Positions 8,282 to 16,760 of a DNA stretch of 64,000 nt are shown here, in pieces. Position 1 is the stretch's first letter; each line of letters starts with the position of its first letter. This stretch comes from an uncultured Sphingomonas sp. (GTDB taxonomy: Bacteria; Pseudomonadota; Alphaproteobacteria; Sphingomonadales; Sphingomonadaceae): the NCBI GenBank assembly GCA_913775315.1, contig CAJYIX010000009.1:38605-102604 (forward strand), read 5' to 3'. A program made the translations under genes and the position numbers. Under the pieces are notes generated by a model. It was not told where the DNA came from. It did no database searches and saw only the letters and a list, made by a program, of their open reading frames with translations.

Positions 8282-8752
8282 TCAGCGCAGCCGCTTGTAG
8301 TGGAACATGCGCACGAACGGCGCGCCGTCGCCGTTCACCGATCCCGCCGTCTCGGTCATCGTGCGGCCATCCGCGGCGACGCGGTACACCCGGACCGAGC
8401 CGAGCGTCCGGTTCTTGGCCAGGCTCATGACCAATGTGTCCGGCGTGGGCGAGAGGAAGGCGGCGCTGTCGGCCTCGCTCGTGTCGGCGGTCCCGGGCGC
8501 CGCCGATCCGTCGCGGGTGTAGTCGATCACCATATGGCGCACGCTGTCGTCGGGCGCGGTCACGTCGACCACCGTGCGCCACTTCACCCCGCCGATGTCC
8601 TCAAAGCGATAGGTGACACGCTTGGGCGCCGGGCCGTAGGTCGACGGCATCCGCGACAGGTCGAGTTCCCAGGTCCCTAGGAACGGCGACGCGCGCTCGG
8701 GCGCCGGCGCAGCGGCGACGAGCGAGACGGCGAGAAGCGGGAGATGCAGCAT
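8282..8752 (-). CDS. Hypothetical secreted protein
   Basis: 156 residues from ATG 8752. A signal peptide (MLHLPLLAVSLVAAAPA) is followed by SPFLGTWELDLSRMPSTYGP, a pattern common in secreted proteins of unknown function that open with a lipocalin-like FxGTWxLDxxKS phrase. The remainder has regularly spaced beta-strand-like segments (KRVTYRFEDIGGVKWRTVVD and TLVMSLAKNRTLGSVRVYRV). A promoter-like pair lies upstream at 8797-8826, which supports this start over the ATG 273 bases further up. Function unknown. Confidence 0.72.
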   Translation of the reverse strand: MLHLPLLAVSLVAAAPAPERASPFLGTWELDLSRMPSTYGPAPKRVTYRFEDIGGVKWRTVVDVTAPDDSVRHMVIDYTRDGSAAPGTADTSEADSAAFLSPTPDTLVMSLAKNRTLGSVRVYRVAADGRTMTETAGSVNGDGAPFVRMFHYKRLR

Positions 8753-8796
8753 GACGACGACCCTTTCATGATGCGGACCAGCCGCCCGCCGCCAGC

Positions 8797-8826
8797 AGTA
8801 TCGACATATGTAGATTTGATAGTCAA
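8797..8826 (-). promoter_or_regulatory. Promoter-like element for the secreted hypothetical protein
   Basis: Reading the minus strand, TTGACT (8826-8821) and GATACT (8802-8797) are separated by 18 bases in an AT-rich island that stands out from its surroundings. The predicted transcript would begin about 40 bases before the start codon at 8752. Confidence 0.4.
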
Positions 8827-8911
8827 TCGGCCTGCCCAGACCCCATCTGCCTGCCATGGGAACGACGCCGACGTCCGTTCGCTTTTGGCGCGGACGAAAG
8901 GGGAATCGACG

Positions 8912-9106
8912 ATGAATGACGCTTTGGATCAGGCCCGTGTCCGCCTTCAGGCATTTCGCGGCGACGCCCCGCCCGAGCGGGTGCTGGACAGCGAAAGCGG
9001 GCTGACCGCGGGCGATATCGACCATGTCCTCGCCGCGTGCCGCGCGCCGACCGATCTGGAGCCGGGCGGCAGCCTCGACCTCGACGACCTGAGCGGGAAT
9101 GCTTGA
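8912..9106 (+). CDS. Small hypothetical acidic protein
   Basis: 64 residues starting MNDALDQARVRLQAFRGDAP, preceded by AAAGGGG at a good SD distance. The sequence is soluble and acidic toward its end (SLDLDDLSGNA), with one predicted helix at the N-terminus and another at LTAGDIDHVLAACR. No family was recognised. The in-frame region upstream lacks plausible coding character, so the short start is preferred. It converges on rlmN. Confidence 0.55.
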   Translation: MNDALDQARVRLQAFRGDAPPERVLDSESGLTAGDIDHVLAACRAPTDLEPGGSLDLDDLSGNA

Positions 9107-9145
9107 GTTGATGTAAAACTCAATCCGTTCCCGGATGACGGGGGG

Positions 9146-10354
9146 TCAGCCCAGCGCCGCCTGCTTCTCCGCCGCCAGCCGGTCGAGTTCGGCGCGGCTC
9201 TTCTTCTCCGCCGCGGTCTTCAATTGCCCGCACGCCGCGTCGATGTCGCGCCCACGGGGCGTGCGGACGGGGGCCGAGATACCCCCCTCGAACACGATGT
9301 TCGAGAAGGACCGGATCCGCTCAGGCGTCGAGCATTCGTAATCCGCGCCGGGCCACGGATTGAACGGGATCAGGTTCACCTTCGCCGGCAGCTTGTAGTG
9401 CCGCAGCAGCCGGACGAGCTCGCGCGCATCGGCGTCGCTGTCGTTCTTGTCCTTCAGCATCACATATTCGAACGTGATGCGACGCGCGTTGTTGGCGCCG
9501 GGATAGTCGGCGCATGCCTGCAGCAGTTCCTCGATCCCGTACTTCTTGTTGAGCGGCACGATCTCGTCGCGCACGTCCTTGGTCACGGCGTGGAGCGAAA
9601 CGGCCAGGTTCACGCCAATCTCCTCGCCCGCGCGCGCCATCATCGGCACGACGCCGCTGGTCGACAGCGTAATCCGCCGCTTCGACAGCGCCAGGCCGTC
9701 GCCGTCCATCACGATCTTCAGCCCGTCGCGCACCGCATCGAAGTTATAGAGCGGCTCGCCCATCCCCATCATGACGATGTTGGTGAGCAGCCGCCCCTCC
9801 GGGCTGGACGGCCATTCGCCGAGCGCATCGCGCGCCAGCATCACCTGCCCCACGATCTCGCCCGCGGTCAGGTTGCGCACCAGCCGCATCGTCCCGGTGT
9901 GGCAGAAGCGGCAATTGAGCGTGCAGCCGACCTGGCTGGACACGCACAGCGTTCCCCGATCGGCGTCGGGGATGAAAACCATCTCGTAATCCTGCCCGTC
10001 GGGCGAGGAGAGCAGCCACTTGCGCGTGCCGTCCTCCGACACCTGCGCCTCCTTTACGTCGGGCCGGCCGACCACGAAATGCTCGGCCAACCACGGGTGC
10101 TGCGCCTTGGCGATGTCGGTCATCAGCGTGAAGTCGGTGACGCCCCGATTGTAGATCCAGTGCCAGAGCTGCTTGGCGCGCAGCTTGGCCTGTTTCGGCT
10201 CCATCCCAGCCGCCTCGAGCGCAGCGCGGATCGCCCCCTTGTCGAGCCCCACCAGATCGACGCGCCCGTCGGGCCGCTCGAAAACGGCGCGGGTCACGGG
10301 CACGGGGTCGATGTGCCCGGGGATGGGCATGGGGGCGGCCGAAGCTGTCTGCAT
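9146..10354 (-). CDS. rlmN: Dual-specificity 23S rRNA/tRNA adenine-C2 methyltransferase RlmN
   Basis: 402 residues. A radical SAM enzyme that methylates C2 of A2503 in 23S rRNA and A37 in some tRNAs. The cluster motif [11 protein letters not shown] is present after TLCVSSQVG, with [12 protein letters not shown] and [20 protein letters not shown] downstream, all RlmN-type. The N-terminal accessory domain includes [17 protein letters not shown]. Near the end, [12 protein letters not shown] carries the Cys of the methyl-transfer pair. The minus-strand open frame stays in one piece and length is typical (380-410). Confidence 0.96.
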   Translation of the reverse strand: MQTASAAPMPIPGHIDPVPVTRAVFERPDGRVDLVGLDKGAIRAALEAAGMEPKQAKLRAKQLWHWIYNRGVTDFTLMTDIAKAQHPWLAEHFVVGRPDVKEAQVSEDGTRKWLLSSPDGQDYEMVFIPDADRGTLCVSSQVGCTLNCRFCHTGTMRLVRNLTAGEIVGQVMLARDALGEWPSSPEGRLLTNIVMMGMGEPLYNFDAVRDGLKIVMDGDGLALSKRRITLSTSGVVPMMARAGEEIGVNLAVSLHAVTKDVRDEIVPLNKKYGIEELLQACADYPGANNARRITFEYVMLKDKNDSDADARELVRLLRHYKLPAKVNLIPFNPWPGADYECSTPERIRSFSNIVFEGGISAPVRTPRGRDIDAACGQLKTAAEKKSRAELDRLAAEKQAALG

Positions 10355-10501
10355 GGCATGCGATATAGTCGAAAACGGGCGGCGGCGCTAGGGTTGCCAC
10401 TTCGACACCGTCGGCAGGGTGGCTTGCACGTTCGCAGCCGACCGCCCGACTAAAGTCAGTTCGTCATATTCCTGCCCCGCTTTGTCCGCTACCGGACGCG
10501 C

Positions 10502-11752
10502 ATGTCGCTCATCGATCGCTTCCTTCACCGCGCGATCCGTCGCGGGCAGCTCACCGTTACCTTTCCCGGCGGGCGGACCGCCACCTATGGCGCACCCGAT
10601 GCCGAGCTCGGCAACGTCGCCATCCGCTTCGCTGATGGCCGCGCGCTGCGCCAGTTGCTTGCGGACCCAAGCCTTGGCGCGGCGGAGGCGTTCATGGACG
10701 GGCGCCTCGTCATCGAGCGCGGCGACATTCGCGATTTCCTCAACCTCGCGACCGCGAACAATCGATGGGAAGCGGGGCTCGGCACGCTCGACGCCAGCCC
10801 GATGAAGCGCGCGATCGACGCCGTCCGCTTCCGCATCGATCGGGTGAACATGGCGCGGCGCGCGAAGCGCAACGTCGCCCATCACTACGACCTGTCCGAC
10901 CGGCTCTACGACCTCTTCCTCGACGTCGACCGGCAATATAGCTGCGCCTATTTCACCGATCCGTCCAACACCCTCGAACAGGCACAGGTTGACAAGAAAG
11001 CACATATCGTCGCCAAGCTGGCGATCGAGCCGGGGATGAAGGTGCTCGACATTGGTTGCGGCTGGGGCGGGATGGCGCTCTACATCCACCGCACCACCGG
11101 CGCCGACGTATGCGGCATCACCCTGTCGGAGGAACAGCTCAAGGTCGCGCGCCGCCGTGCCGAAATGGCGGGGGTGGACGGCCATGTCCGCTTCGAGCTC
11201 ATCGACTATCGCCACCTGACCGGCCAGTTCGACCGCATCGTGTCGGTGGGCATGTTCGAGCATGTCGGCCCGGCGCATTACCGCACCTTCTTCAAGCAGT
11301 GCCGCAATCTGCTGACGCCGGAGGGGGTGATGCTCCTCCACACGATCGGCCGCGCGGGCGGGCCGGGCACCACCGACGCGTTCACCGCCAAGTACATCTT
11401 CCCCGGCGGCTACATCCCCGCTTTGTCGGAGATCGCGAAGGGGCATGAGGGGCTGCGCATGTTCCTCACCGATGTCGAAGTGCTGCGGCTCCACTACGCC
11501 TACACGCTGGAGGCGTGGTACAAGCGCGTGGTCGCGGCGAAGGATGCGATCGTCGCACTGTATGATGAGCGCTTTTATCGGATGTGGACCTATTATCTCG
11601 CCGGCAGCGAGGTGAGCTTCCGCCATGGCGGGCTGGTCAACTATCAGCTCCAATATGCGCGCGACCGTGACGCGCTGCCGCTGACGCGCGACTATATGCT
11701 GGAGGGCGAGCGTGCGCTGCTCAAGGTGCCGGAGCCTCAGCCGGTCGCCTGA
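10502..11752 (+). CDS. cfa: Cyclopropane-fatty-acyl-phospholipid synthase
   Basis: 416 residues. It adds a methylene group from SAM across the double bond of unsaturated phospholipid acyl chains at the inner membrane. The SAM-binding motif is KVLDIGCGWGGMALYI near residue 180, followed by GITLSEEQ. The family region RIVSVGMFEHVG, HTIGRAG and FTAKYIFPGGYIPAL are all present. The N-terminal ~130-residue domain (FPGGRTATYGAPDAELGNVA) is the usual lipid-binding part. It is divergent from rlmN; its last 16 bases overlap the 3' end of the DUF1801 gene on the other strand. Confidence 0.95.
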   Translation: MSLIDRFLHRAIRRGQLTVTFPGGRTATYGAPDAELGNVAIRFADGRALRQLLADPSLGAAEAFMDGRLVIERGDIRDFLNLATANNRWEAGLGTLDASPMKRAIDAVRFRIDRVNMARRAKRNVAHHYDLSDRLYDLFLDVDRQYSCAYFTDPSNTLEQAQVDKKAHIVAKLAIEPGMKVLDIGCGWGGMALYIHRTTGADVCGITLSEEQLKVARRRAEMAGVDGHVRFELIDYRHLTGQFDRIVSVGMFEHVGPAHYRTFFKQCRNLLTPEGVMLLHTIGRAGGPGTTDAFTAKYIFPGGYIPALSEIAKGHEGLRMFLTDVEVLRLHYAYTLEAWYKRVVAAKDAIVALYDERFYRMWTYYLAGSEVSFRHGGLVNYQLQYARDRDALPLTRDYMLEGERALLKVPEPQPVA

Positions 11753-12135
11753 AGTGAGGCGGCGACGAGGCGCTCGAGGACGGTTGCGTCGACCTTGTCC
11801 AGCCGCTTGATGTAGACGCAGCCGGCGCCCGTGCGATGCGGGCCAAGCTGCGTCAGCAGGTCCGCCTTCTCCGGGAAATCCTGCGCGAGGTAGAGCACCG
11901 TCTCGGCCTTTCGCGGGGAAAAGCCGATCGCGCACATCCGCTGGTCCCTGCCGCTCGCGCGATAGCCATATTCGCCACAGCCGATGATGCTCGATCCCCA
12001 CATCCGCGCCGGTTCGCCCGACACGCGCTCGTAAAGTGCGCGGACGGCACGCGCATCCTCGCGCCGGACGGGATCGGGGACCGCGTCGATGAAGGCGTCG
12101 ACGTCGGCATCGCTGGCGGTCGTCTTGTTGGTCAT
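11737..12135 (-). CDS. DUF1801 domain protein (YdhG-like)
   Basis: 132 residues starting MTNKTTASDADVDAFIDAVP. The pattern of an N-terminal helical part with VRREDARAVRALYERVSGEP, then MWGSSIIGCGEYGYRASGR and MCAIGFSPRKAETVLYL, matches the DUF1801 fold, a small alpha/beta domain of unknown activity found in many soil bacteria. The ATG at 12135 is chosen over one 60 bases upstream because homologues begin at about this point. The 3' end overlaps the convergent cfa gene by 16 bases. Confidence 0.82.
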   Translation of the reverse strand: MTNKTTASDADVDAFIDAVPDPVRREDARAVRALYERVSGEPARMWGSSIIGCGEYGYRASGRDQRMCAIGFSPRKAETVLYLAQDFPEKADLLTQLGPHRTGAGCVYIKRLDKVDATVLERLVAASLQATG

Positions 12136-12212
12136 GCCCCTCCCCCCACGAGTCGCGCCGCGCGACTTTGCCACTTGCCCGGCCGCGGGCACCACCCCAT
12201 GAAGGCGGCGTC

Positions 12213-12692
12213 ATGGAATTCGGCTTCGTCCTATCGACCGTCGCGGAAACGATTCAGGTCGCGATCGCGCCGGTGTTCCTGCTTGCCGGGATCGCCGGGC
12301 TGCTAAACGTGCTCACCGGGCGGCTGGCGCGCGTCATCGATCGCGCACGCGCGCTCGAACAGCTCCACCCGCGCACCACCGGGCCGGAACATGACCGCCA
12401 CGTCTGGGAACTGCGCCGCATCGACCGGCGGATCACCGTCATCAACGCCTCGATCTCGCTCGTCACCGCCTCCGCCATCTCGATCTGCGCGGTCGTCGCG
12501 CTGCTGTTCGTGGCCGAGTTGTCGCATCTCAAGATCGGCACGATCGTAGCGAGCGCGTTCATCGGCTCGATGCTGATGCTGATCGCCGGCCTCGTCTTCT
12601 TCCTCATCGAGGTGCGCATGTCGCTCAAGGCATCGCACATCCGCGTCGAGCTGCTCGAGCTGGACCGCGAGCGCAAGCGGCGCAGCCAGTGA
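12213..12692 (+). CDS. DUF2721 family membrane protein
   Basis: 159 residues. Helices at residues about 15-37 (VAIAPVFLLAGIAGLLNVLT), 75-100 and 105-130, with the family phrase RLARVIDRARALE after the first helix and a long charged C-terminal helix. DUF2721 proteins are inner-membrane proteins without assigned function. The next gene starts with GTG overlapping this TGA by four bases, so the two small membrane proteins are co-translated. Confidence 0.85.
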   Translation: MEFGFVLSTVAETIQVAIAPVFLLAGIAGLLNVLTGRLARVIDRARALEQLHPRTTGPEHDRHVWELRRIDRRITVINASISLVTASAISICAVVALLFVAELSHLKIGTIVASAFIGSMLMLIAGLVFFLIEVRMSLKASHIRVELLELDRERKRRSQ

Positions 12693-13099
12693 CCGCCGGC
12701 CGGGGCGCGCTACAGGCGGTGGTGGCCGCCGCGACGCTGGTCCCCTTGTCGATCGCCTCGATCAGCCTCGTCCGCGGCCCCGTGTGGCTGGGACAGGCAG
12801 CACCGATCGCCACGGATCTCGACAGTCATTTCCGCTATCTTTCGGGCATCTTCCTCGCGCTCGGCCTCGGCTTTGCGAGCTGCATTCCGGCGATCGAGCG
12901 AAAGGGACCGCGGCTGCGGTTGCTCGGCGGCATGGTGATCGCCGGCGGGCTGGGGCGGCTGTGGAGCCTGGTCCAGGTCGGCGCGCCAGCGACCGGGCAT
13001 CTGGTCGGGCTGTGCATCGAGCTCGGACTCGTGCCGGTTGTGCTTGTCTGGCAGGCCGCGGTCGCGCGGCGTTCCGCCGCGGCCACTACCCTTGTCTGA
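12689..13099 (+). CDS. DUF4345-like membrane protein
   Basis: 136 residues from a GTG at 12689 that overlaps the preceding stop (GTGA). Four hydrophobic segments are seen; between them lie DLDSHFRYLSGIFLALGLGF and IERKGPRLRLLGGMVIAGGL, which resemble the DUF4345 family, membrane proteins of unknown role. Paired with the DUF2721 gene. It ends 3 bases from the convergent amidase gene. Confidence 0.78.
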   Translation: MTAGRGALQAVVAAATLVPLSIASISLVRGPVWLGQAAPIATDLDSHFRYLSGIFLALGLGFASCIPAIERKGPRLRLLGGMVIAGGLGRLWSLVQVGAPATGHLVGLCIELGLVPVVLVWQAAVARRSAAATTLV

Positions 13100-13102
13100 A
13101 CG

Positions 13103-14635
13103 TCAATCCGGCCGCTCCAGCCGCGGTCCCGCCGCCACGGTGGGCAGATAGCGGGGGCCGGGCAGCGGCCCGCGCGCCACCTCATAGCCGGCGCCGGCAT
13201 CGAACAGCCGCTGCTCGCTCCATTTGGGTCCGATGAAGGACAGCCCGACCGGCAGCCCCATCACCTGCCCCATCGGCACGGTCAGATGCGGATAGCCCGC
13301 CACCGCCGGCAGCCCGGCAGCGGACGGCCCGCTCGCCTGGTCGCCATGCACCGGGTCGGACAGCCAGGCTGCGCCATAGCTCGGCGTCACGATCACCTGC
13401 GCCTTCGCCAGCATCGTATCGAGCGCCTTGGTCGCCAGCGCCAGCGACTTGGCACGCGCCGGCTTGTAGGCAGGGTCGGCAGTGCCCTTGGTCTTTTCCG
13501 CCGCCTCGAAAATGTCTTGACCGAAGAACGGCATTTCGGTCGCCGCGTTTGCCTTGTTGTAGGCGATCACGTCGGCGAGGGTACGCACCTTCACTGCCGG
13601 CGGCGTGGTTTTCAGATAGGCGGCCAGATCGGACTTCAGCTCCATCTTGAGCACGTCGAACTCGGCCTCGCCCAGCCCCGGCGTCGCCGGCTGTTTCACG
13701 TCGACCAGCACCGCGCCCGCCGACCGCAGCTTCGCCAGCGCCGCGTCGAACTGACGGGCGAGCGTATCGGGCAGCCCCTCGGGCCGCAGCACGCCGACGC
13801 GCATGCCCTTGAGCGCCGCGGGATTGAGCCGCGCGGCGTAATCGCCCTTGCGCGCATCCGCCTCCCGCGTCGCCGGGTCGGCGGCGTCGCTGCCCGCCAT
13901 CACCGACAGCAGCGCGGCGGCGTCGGCGACGGTCGTCGCCATCGGGCCGGGGGTGTCCTGGCTATGGCTGATCGGCACAATATGCGTGCGGCTGACGAGC
14001 CCGAGCGTCGGCTTCATGCCAACGAGCCCGTTGATCGCCGAGGGACAGATCACCGACCCGTCGGTTTCGGTCCCTACCCCCGCGCGCGCCAGCCCGGCGG
14101 CGACCGCCGCGCCCGTCCCGCTCGACGAGCCGCAGGCGGTCCGGTCGAGCGCATGGGGGTTGCGCACCAGCCCGCCGACCGCGCTCCACCCGCTCATCGA
14201 GGACGACGAGCGGATGTTCGCCCATTCGGACAGGTTGGTCTTGCCCAGCATGACGATCCCGCCCACGCGCAGCCGCGCCGCGACGGGCGCATCACGCCGG
14301 GTCAGATTGTCCTTGAGCGCAAGGCTGCCCGCGGTGGTCGGCAACTCGACCGTCTCGATATTGTCCTTGATGAGCACCGGCCAGCCATGGACGGGCGACC
14401 GCACGCGCCCCTTCGCCTGCTCGTCGTCGAGCCGCCGCGCCTGTGCCTCGGCATCGGGCGCCACCGCGATCACCGAATTAAGCCGCGGCCCCGCCCGGTC
14501 GATCCCCTCGATACGCTTCAGATAAGTGCGGGTCGCGGCGGCGCTGGTTCCCTCCTGCGCCGTAGCCGGGATGGCAGTGACCAGGAGGAGAAGCGGCACC
14601 GCGGCGACCGAAGCATTTACTCGAAAATTAGGCAT
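13103..14635 (-). CDS. Exported amidase signature family hydrolase
   Basis: 510 residues with a clear signal peptide (MPNFRVNASVAAVPLLLLVT, cleavage after AIPATAQ). The Ser-cisSer-Lys triad is visible: Lys in VLIKDNIE (residue 90), cis-Ser in CGSSSGTGAAVAAG (about 170-172), nucleophile Ser in GTETDGSVICPS (194), followed by INGLVGMKPT. Such enzymes hydrolyse amide bonds; the secreted branch acts on peptides or unknown amides in the periplasm. The long upstream extension of the frame runs into nrdB and is not coding. The start overlaps the end of the KTSC gene by eight bases. Confidence 0.92.
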   Translation of the reverse strand: MPNFRVNASVAAVPLLLLVTAIPATAQEGTSAAATRTYLKRIEGIDRAGPRLNSVIAVAPDAEAQARRLDDEQAKGRVRSPVHGWPVLIKDNIETVELPTTAGSLALKDNLTRRDAPVAARLRVGGIVMLGKTNLSEWANIRSSSSMSGWSAVGGLVRNPHALDRTACGSSSGTGAAVAAGLARAGVGTETDGSVICPSAINGLVGMKPTLGLVSRTHIVPISHSQDTPGPMATTVADAAALLSVMAGSDAADPATREADARKGDYAARLNPAALKGMRVGVLRPEGLPDTLARQFDAALAKLRSAGAVLVDVKQPATPGLGEAEFDVLKMELKSDLAAYLKTTPPAVKVRTLADVIAYNKANAATEMPFFGQDIFEAAEKTKGTADPAYKPARAKSLALATKALDTMLAKAQVIVTPSYGAAWLSDPVHGDQASGPSAAGLPAVAGYPHLTVPMGQVMGLPVGLSFIGPKWSEQRLFDAGAGYEVARGPLPGPRYLPTVAAGPRLERPD

Positions 14636-14819
14636 ATTGCTCCCGGATATGGACGTTGAAATAATGCCCTTTCGAAGGTGCCGCCAAAAGCCCTTGGTAG
14701 ATCGAAGTTGGCACACCGTAATAGCTGTAACGACCAGACCGGATAAACCAAATGTCAAGCCTCCGCGACGCCGCGTTATATTCGACACGGTACATCGCGG
14801 AGGAAGACACAGAAGGCAT
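14628..14819 (-). CDS. KTSC domain protein
   Basis: 63 residues: MPSVSSSAMYRVEYNAASRR, then LDIWFIRSGRYSYYGVPTSI and LLAAPSKGHYFNVHIREQY. This is the whole of a KTSC domain, a small beta-rich module of unknown function named after its presence at the C-terminus of some lysyl-tRNA synthetases. G+C counted by hand over 14641-14820 is about 52%, far below neighbours, so transfer is likely. It is squeezed between nrdB (1 base away) and the amidase (8-base overlap). Confidence 0.85.
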   Translation of the reverse strand: MPSVSSSAMYRVEYNAASRRLDIWFIRSGRYSYYGVPTSIYQGLLAAPSKGHYFNVHIREQYA

Positions 14820-14820
14820 T

Positions 14821-15873
14821 TTATTCCGCCGCGACGCCCGCGTGCGAGAACATGTCGCCCTCGAGCCGCGGGTCCTCGTTCGCCGGGGCGACCGCGACCT
14901 TCTTGCGCTTGTCGAAGCTCGACCAGACGTCGTTCCAGTTGCCGCGGGTCGCGCCCTTCGAATACTCCGTCGCGCGCGTCTCGAAGAAATTGGCGTGCTC
15001 GACGCCGTTGAGCAGCGGCGTCAGCCACGGGATCGGATGCTCGTCGATCATGTAGATCGGCTTGAGGCCCAGCTGGCTGAGGCGCCAGTCGGCGATGTAC
15101 CGGATATACTTCTTGATGTCCTTGGCGGTCATGCCGTTGACCGGCCCCATCTCGAACGCGAGGTCGATGAACGCGTCCTCCAGCCGGATCGTCGTCTGGC
15201 ACACATCGGCGATATCGTCCTTCACCGCCTTGGTCAGGCACTGACGCTCCTGGCAGAAGGCGTGGAACATGCGGATGATGCCCTCGCAGTGCAGGCTCTC
15301 GTCGCGCACCGACCAGCTGACGATCTGGCCCATGCCCTTCATCTTGTTGAAGCGCGGGAAGTTCATCAGCATCGCGAACGACGCGAACAGCTGGACGCCC
15401 TCGGTAAAGCCGCCGAACATGGCAAGCGTGCGGGCGATATCCTCGTCGGTGTCGACGCCGAAGTTCTGCATATAGTCATGCTTGTCCTTCAGCTCGGCAT
15501 ATTCGAGGAACGCGCCATACTCGCTCTCGGGCATGCCGATCGTGTCGAGCAGGTGGCTGTACGCCGCGATATGCACCGTCTCCATGTTGCTGAACGCGGT
15601 CAGCATCATCTTGATCTCGGTCGGCTTGAACACGCGGCCGTATTTCTCGTGATAGCAGTCCTGCACCTCGACATCGGCCTGGGTGAAGAAGCGGAAGATC
15701 TGCGTCAGCAGGTTGCGCTCGTGATCCGACAGCTTCTGCGCCCAGTCGCGGCAATCCTCGCCCAGCGGCACTTCCTCGGGCAGCCAGTGGAGCTGCTGTT
15801 GACGCTTCCAGAACTCGAACGCCCAGGGGTATTCGAACGGCTTGTACTGCTTGGAGGCCTGGAGAAGGGACAT
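14821..15873 (-). CDS. nrdB: Class I ribonucleotide reductase, radical (beta) subunit
   Basis: 350 residues. It houses the metal-radical cofactor that starts reduction of nucleoside diphosphates by NrdA. The diiron region shows METVHIAAYSHLLDTIG: Glu, His at +3 and Tyr at +7 match E115/H118/Y122 of the E. coli enzyme, so a tyrosyl radical is expected. Further ligands are in RDESLHCEG and the preceding acidic helices. No ATP-cone is present at its N-terminus (starts MSLLQASKQYKPFEYPWAFE). It follows a small membrane protein gene by 5 bases, whose end carries its SD (CGGAG). Confidence 0.96.
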   Translation of the reverse strand: MSLLQASKQYKPFEYPWAFEFWKRQQQLHWLPEEVPLGEDCRDWAQKLSDHERNLLTQIFRFFTQADVEVQDCYHEKYGRVFKPTEIKMMLTAFSNMETVHIAAYSHLLDTIGMPESEYGAFLEYAELKDKHDYMQNFGVDTDEDIARTLAMFGGFTEGVQLFASFAMLMNFPRFNKMKGMGQIVSWSVRDESLHCEGIIRMFHAFCQERQCLTKAVKDDIADVCQTTIRLEDAFIDLAFEMGPVNGMTAKDIKKYIRYIADWRLSQLGLKPIYMIDEHPIPWLTPLLNGVEHANFFETRATEYSKGATRGNWNDVWSSFDKRKKVAVAPANEDPRLEGDMFSHAGVAAE

Positions 15874-15878
15874 GGGCG

Positions 15879-16091
15879 TTACTCCGAGAGAAGCTGAGAT
15901 AGGATGAGGCCTACGTTGAGAAGGCCGAGAACAAGAAATCCGATTCCGAAAAATCGAACGGTGCGTGGATCTGTGGCGGGGATCGGCCCGACACCCACGA
16001 AGGCGTTCGGATCTCGAACTTTACGATAGCCATTGATCGTCAGCATCGCGCCGACAGCCAAGCCGATCCATGGGCGAAGCGTATCGATCAC
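15879..16091 (-). CDS. Small two-helix membrane protein
   Basis: 70 residues from GTG 16091, which overlaps the stop of the preceding gene (GTGA). Helix one IDTLRPWIGLAVGAMLTING, a loop NGYRKVRDPNAFVGVGPIPA, and helix two VRFFGIGFLVLGLLNVGLIL. No family recognised. G+C is lower than nearby (around 57% by hand). It is the last of three overlapping small genes and lies 5 bases before nrdB. Confidence 0.68.
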   Translation of the reverse strand: MIDTLRPWIGLAVGAMLTINGYRKVRDPNAFVGVGPIPATDPRTVRFFGIGFLVLGLLNVGLILSQLLSE

Positions 16092-16285
16092 CCCTCGCCT
16101 CCCCGCCAAAGCGCGGTCGCACTCATCGCCAGCACCGCGCCGCCGGCCAGCGCCATGATGCCGATCATGCGAAAGGCATAGACGCGGCCCGGCGATGAAG
16201 GCCGGGCGAGCGCGGCGATGAGGCCGATGCCCGTCAGTACCAAAACGCCCGCGACGGCATACATGGCGACCAGCGACCAGCTCAT
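16088..16285 (-). CDS. Small two-helix membrane protein
   Basis: 65 residues, starting MSWSLVAMYAVAGVLVLTGI, with a second helix YAFRMIGIMALAGGAVLAMS. Nothing soluble beyond short loops. The ATG overlaps the preceding lipoprotein stop by four bases (ATGA) and its own stop overlaps the next GTG by four, so the three form a translationally coupled set. No family recognised. Confidence 0.68.
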   Translation of the reverse strand: MSWSLVAMYAVAGVLVLTGIGLIAALARPSSPGRVYAFRMIGIMALAGGAVLAMSATALWRGGEG

Positions 16286-16569
16286 CGCCGTTCCCGCCAC
16301 TTCACGACGGTGACGGTCCGCGTCTTGCGCGCGCCGACGCCGAACACGACGATGCCGAGGAAATAGCCGAAGTCGTACCACCCGCCATCGTTGGGCACGG
16401 CATAGACGGCGACGTCGGGCATGAAGAGACTTAGAGCCCAGGACACCGGAAAGATGAACCCGTGCCAAAGCCCGTGGAAGAACCCCGGCGCGCCAGGCGC
16501 GACGGCATTGCCCGCCTGACGCGCGCAGGCAGCAAGCGAAAGCAGGAGGAGCGGGGCGAGGCGCTTCAC
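16282..16569 (-). CDS. Small lipoprotein with hydrophobic segments
   Basis: 95 residues from GTG 16569, preceded by AAGGTG. The N-terminus VKRLAPLLLLSLAACARQ has a lipobox (LAAC, Cys near residue 15). The rest contains GFFHGLWHGFIFPVSWALSL and WYDFGYFLGIVVFGVG, two membrane-associated stretches, and ends in basic residues. Family members with this HGLWHGFI phrase are annotated only as hypothetical. First of three overlapping genes. Confidence 0.68.
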   Translation of the reverse strand: MKRLAPLLLLSLAACARQAGNAVAPGAPGFFHGLWHGFIFPVSWALSLFMPDVAVYAVPNDGGWYDFGYFLGIVVFGVGARKTRTVTVVKWRERR

Positions 16570-16587
16570 GCCGCAACACCTTCTGCC

Positions 16588-16695
16588 GTCACCCCGGACT
16601 GGTTCCGGGGTCCACGCCCCAGCACGCGCCGACGCTTGAGCCGCTTGCCGCGGCGATCGCGGCCAAGTGGATCCCGGCACAAGGCCGGGGTGACG
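16588..16695. repeat. Intergenic inverted repeat, family A (REP-like)
   Basis: Left arm GTCACCCCGGACTGGTTCCG (from 16588) and right arm ending CAAGGCCGGGGTGAC (to about 16694) form an imperfect inverted repeat of some 28 bases per arm with a ~50-base centre. A second copy lies at 21068-21161, and a related element at 52591-52667. It sits at the 5' ends of two divergent genes. Confidence 0.75.
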
Positions 16696-16760
16696 CCGGT
16701 TGGCGCATCCAATCCGCGATCCGCTCGTTCCAGCGCCGAACCCCAAGTAGGAGACGGGCA

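Noticed and set aside
10388-12214. 608-residue minus-strand open frame opposite the cfa gene
   Set aside because: Antisense of a clear cyclopropane-fatty-acid synthase; no motifs and high-GC antisense composition.
13103-15241. 712-residue amidase reading frame extending into nrdB
   Set aside because: The part above 14635 is nrdB and KTSC DNA in another frame; a signal peptide and SD mark the amidase start.
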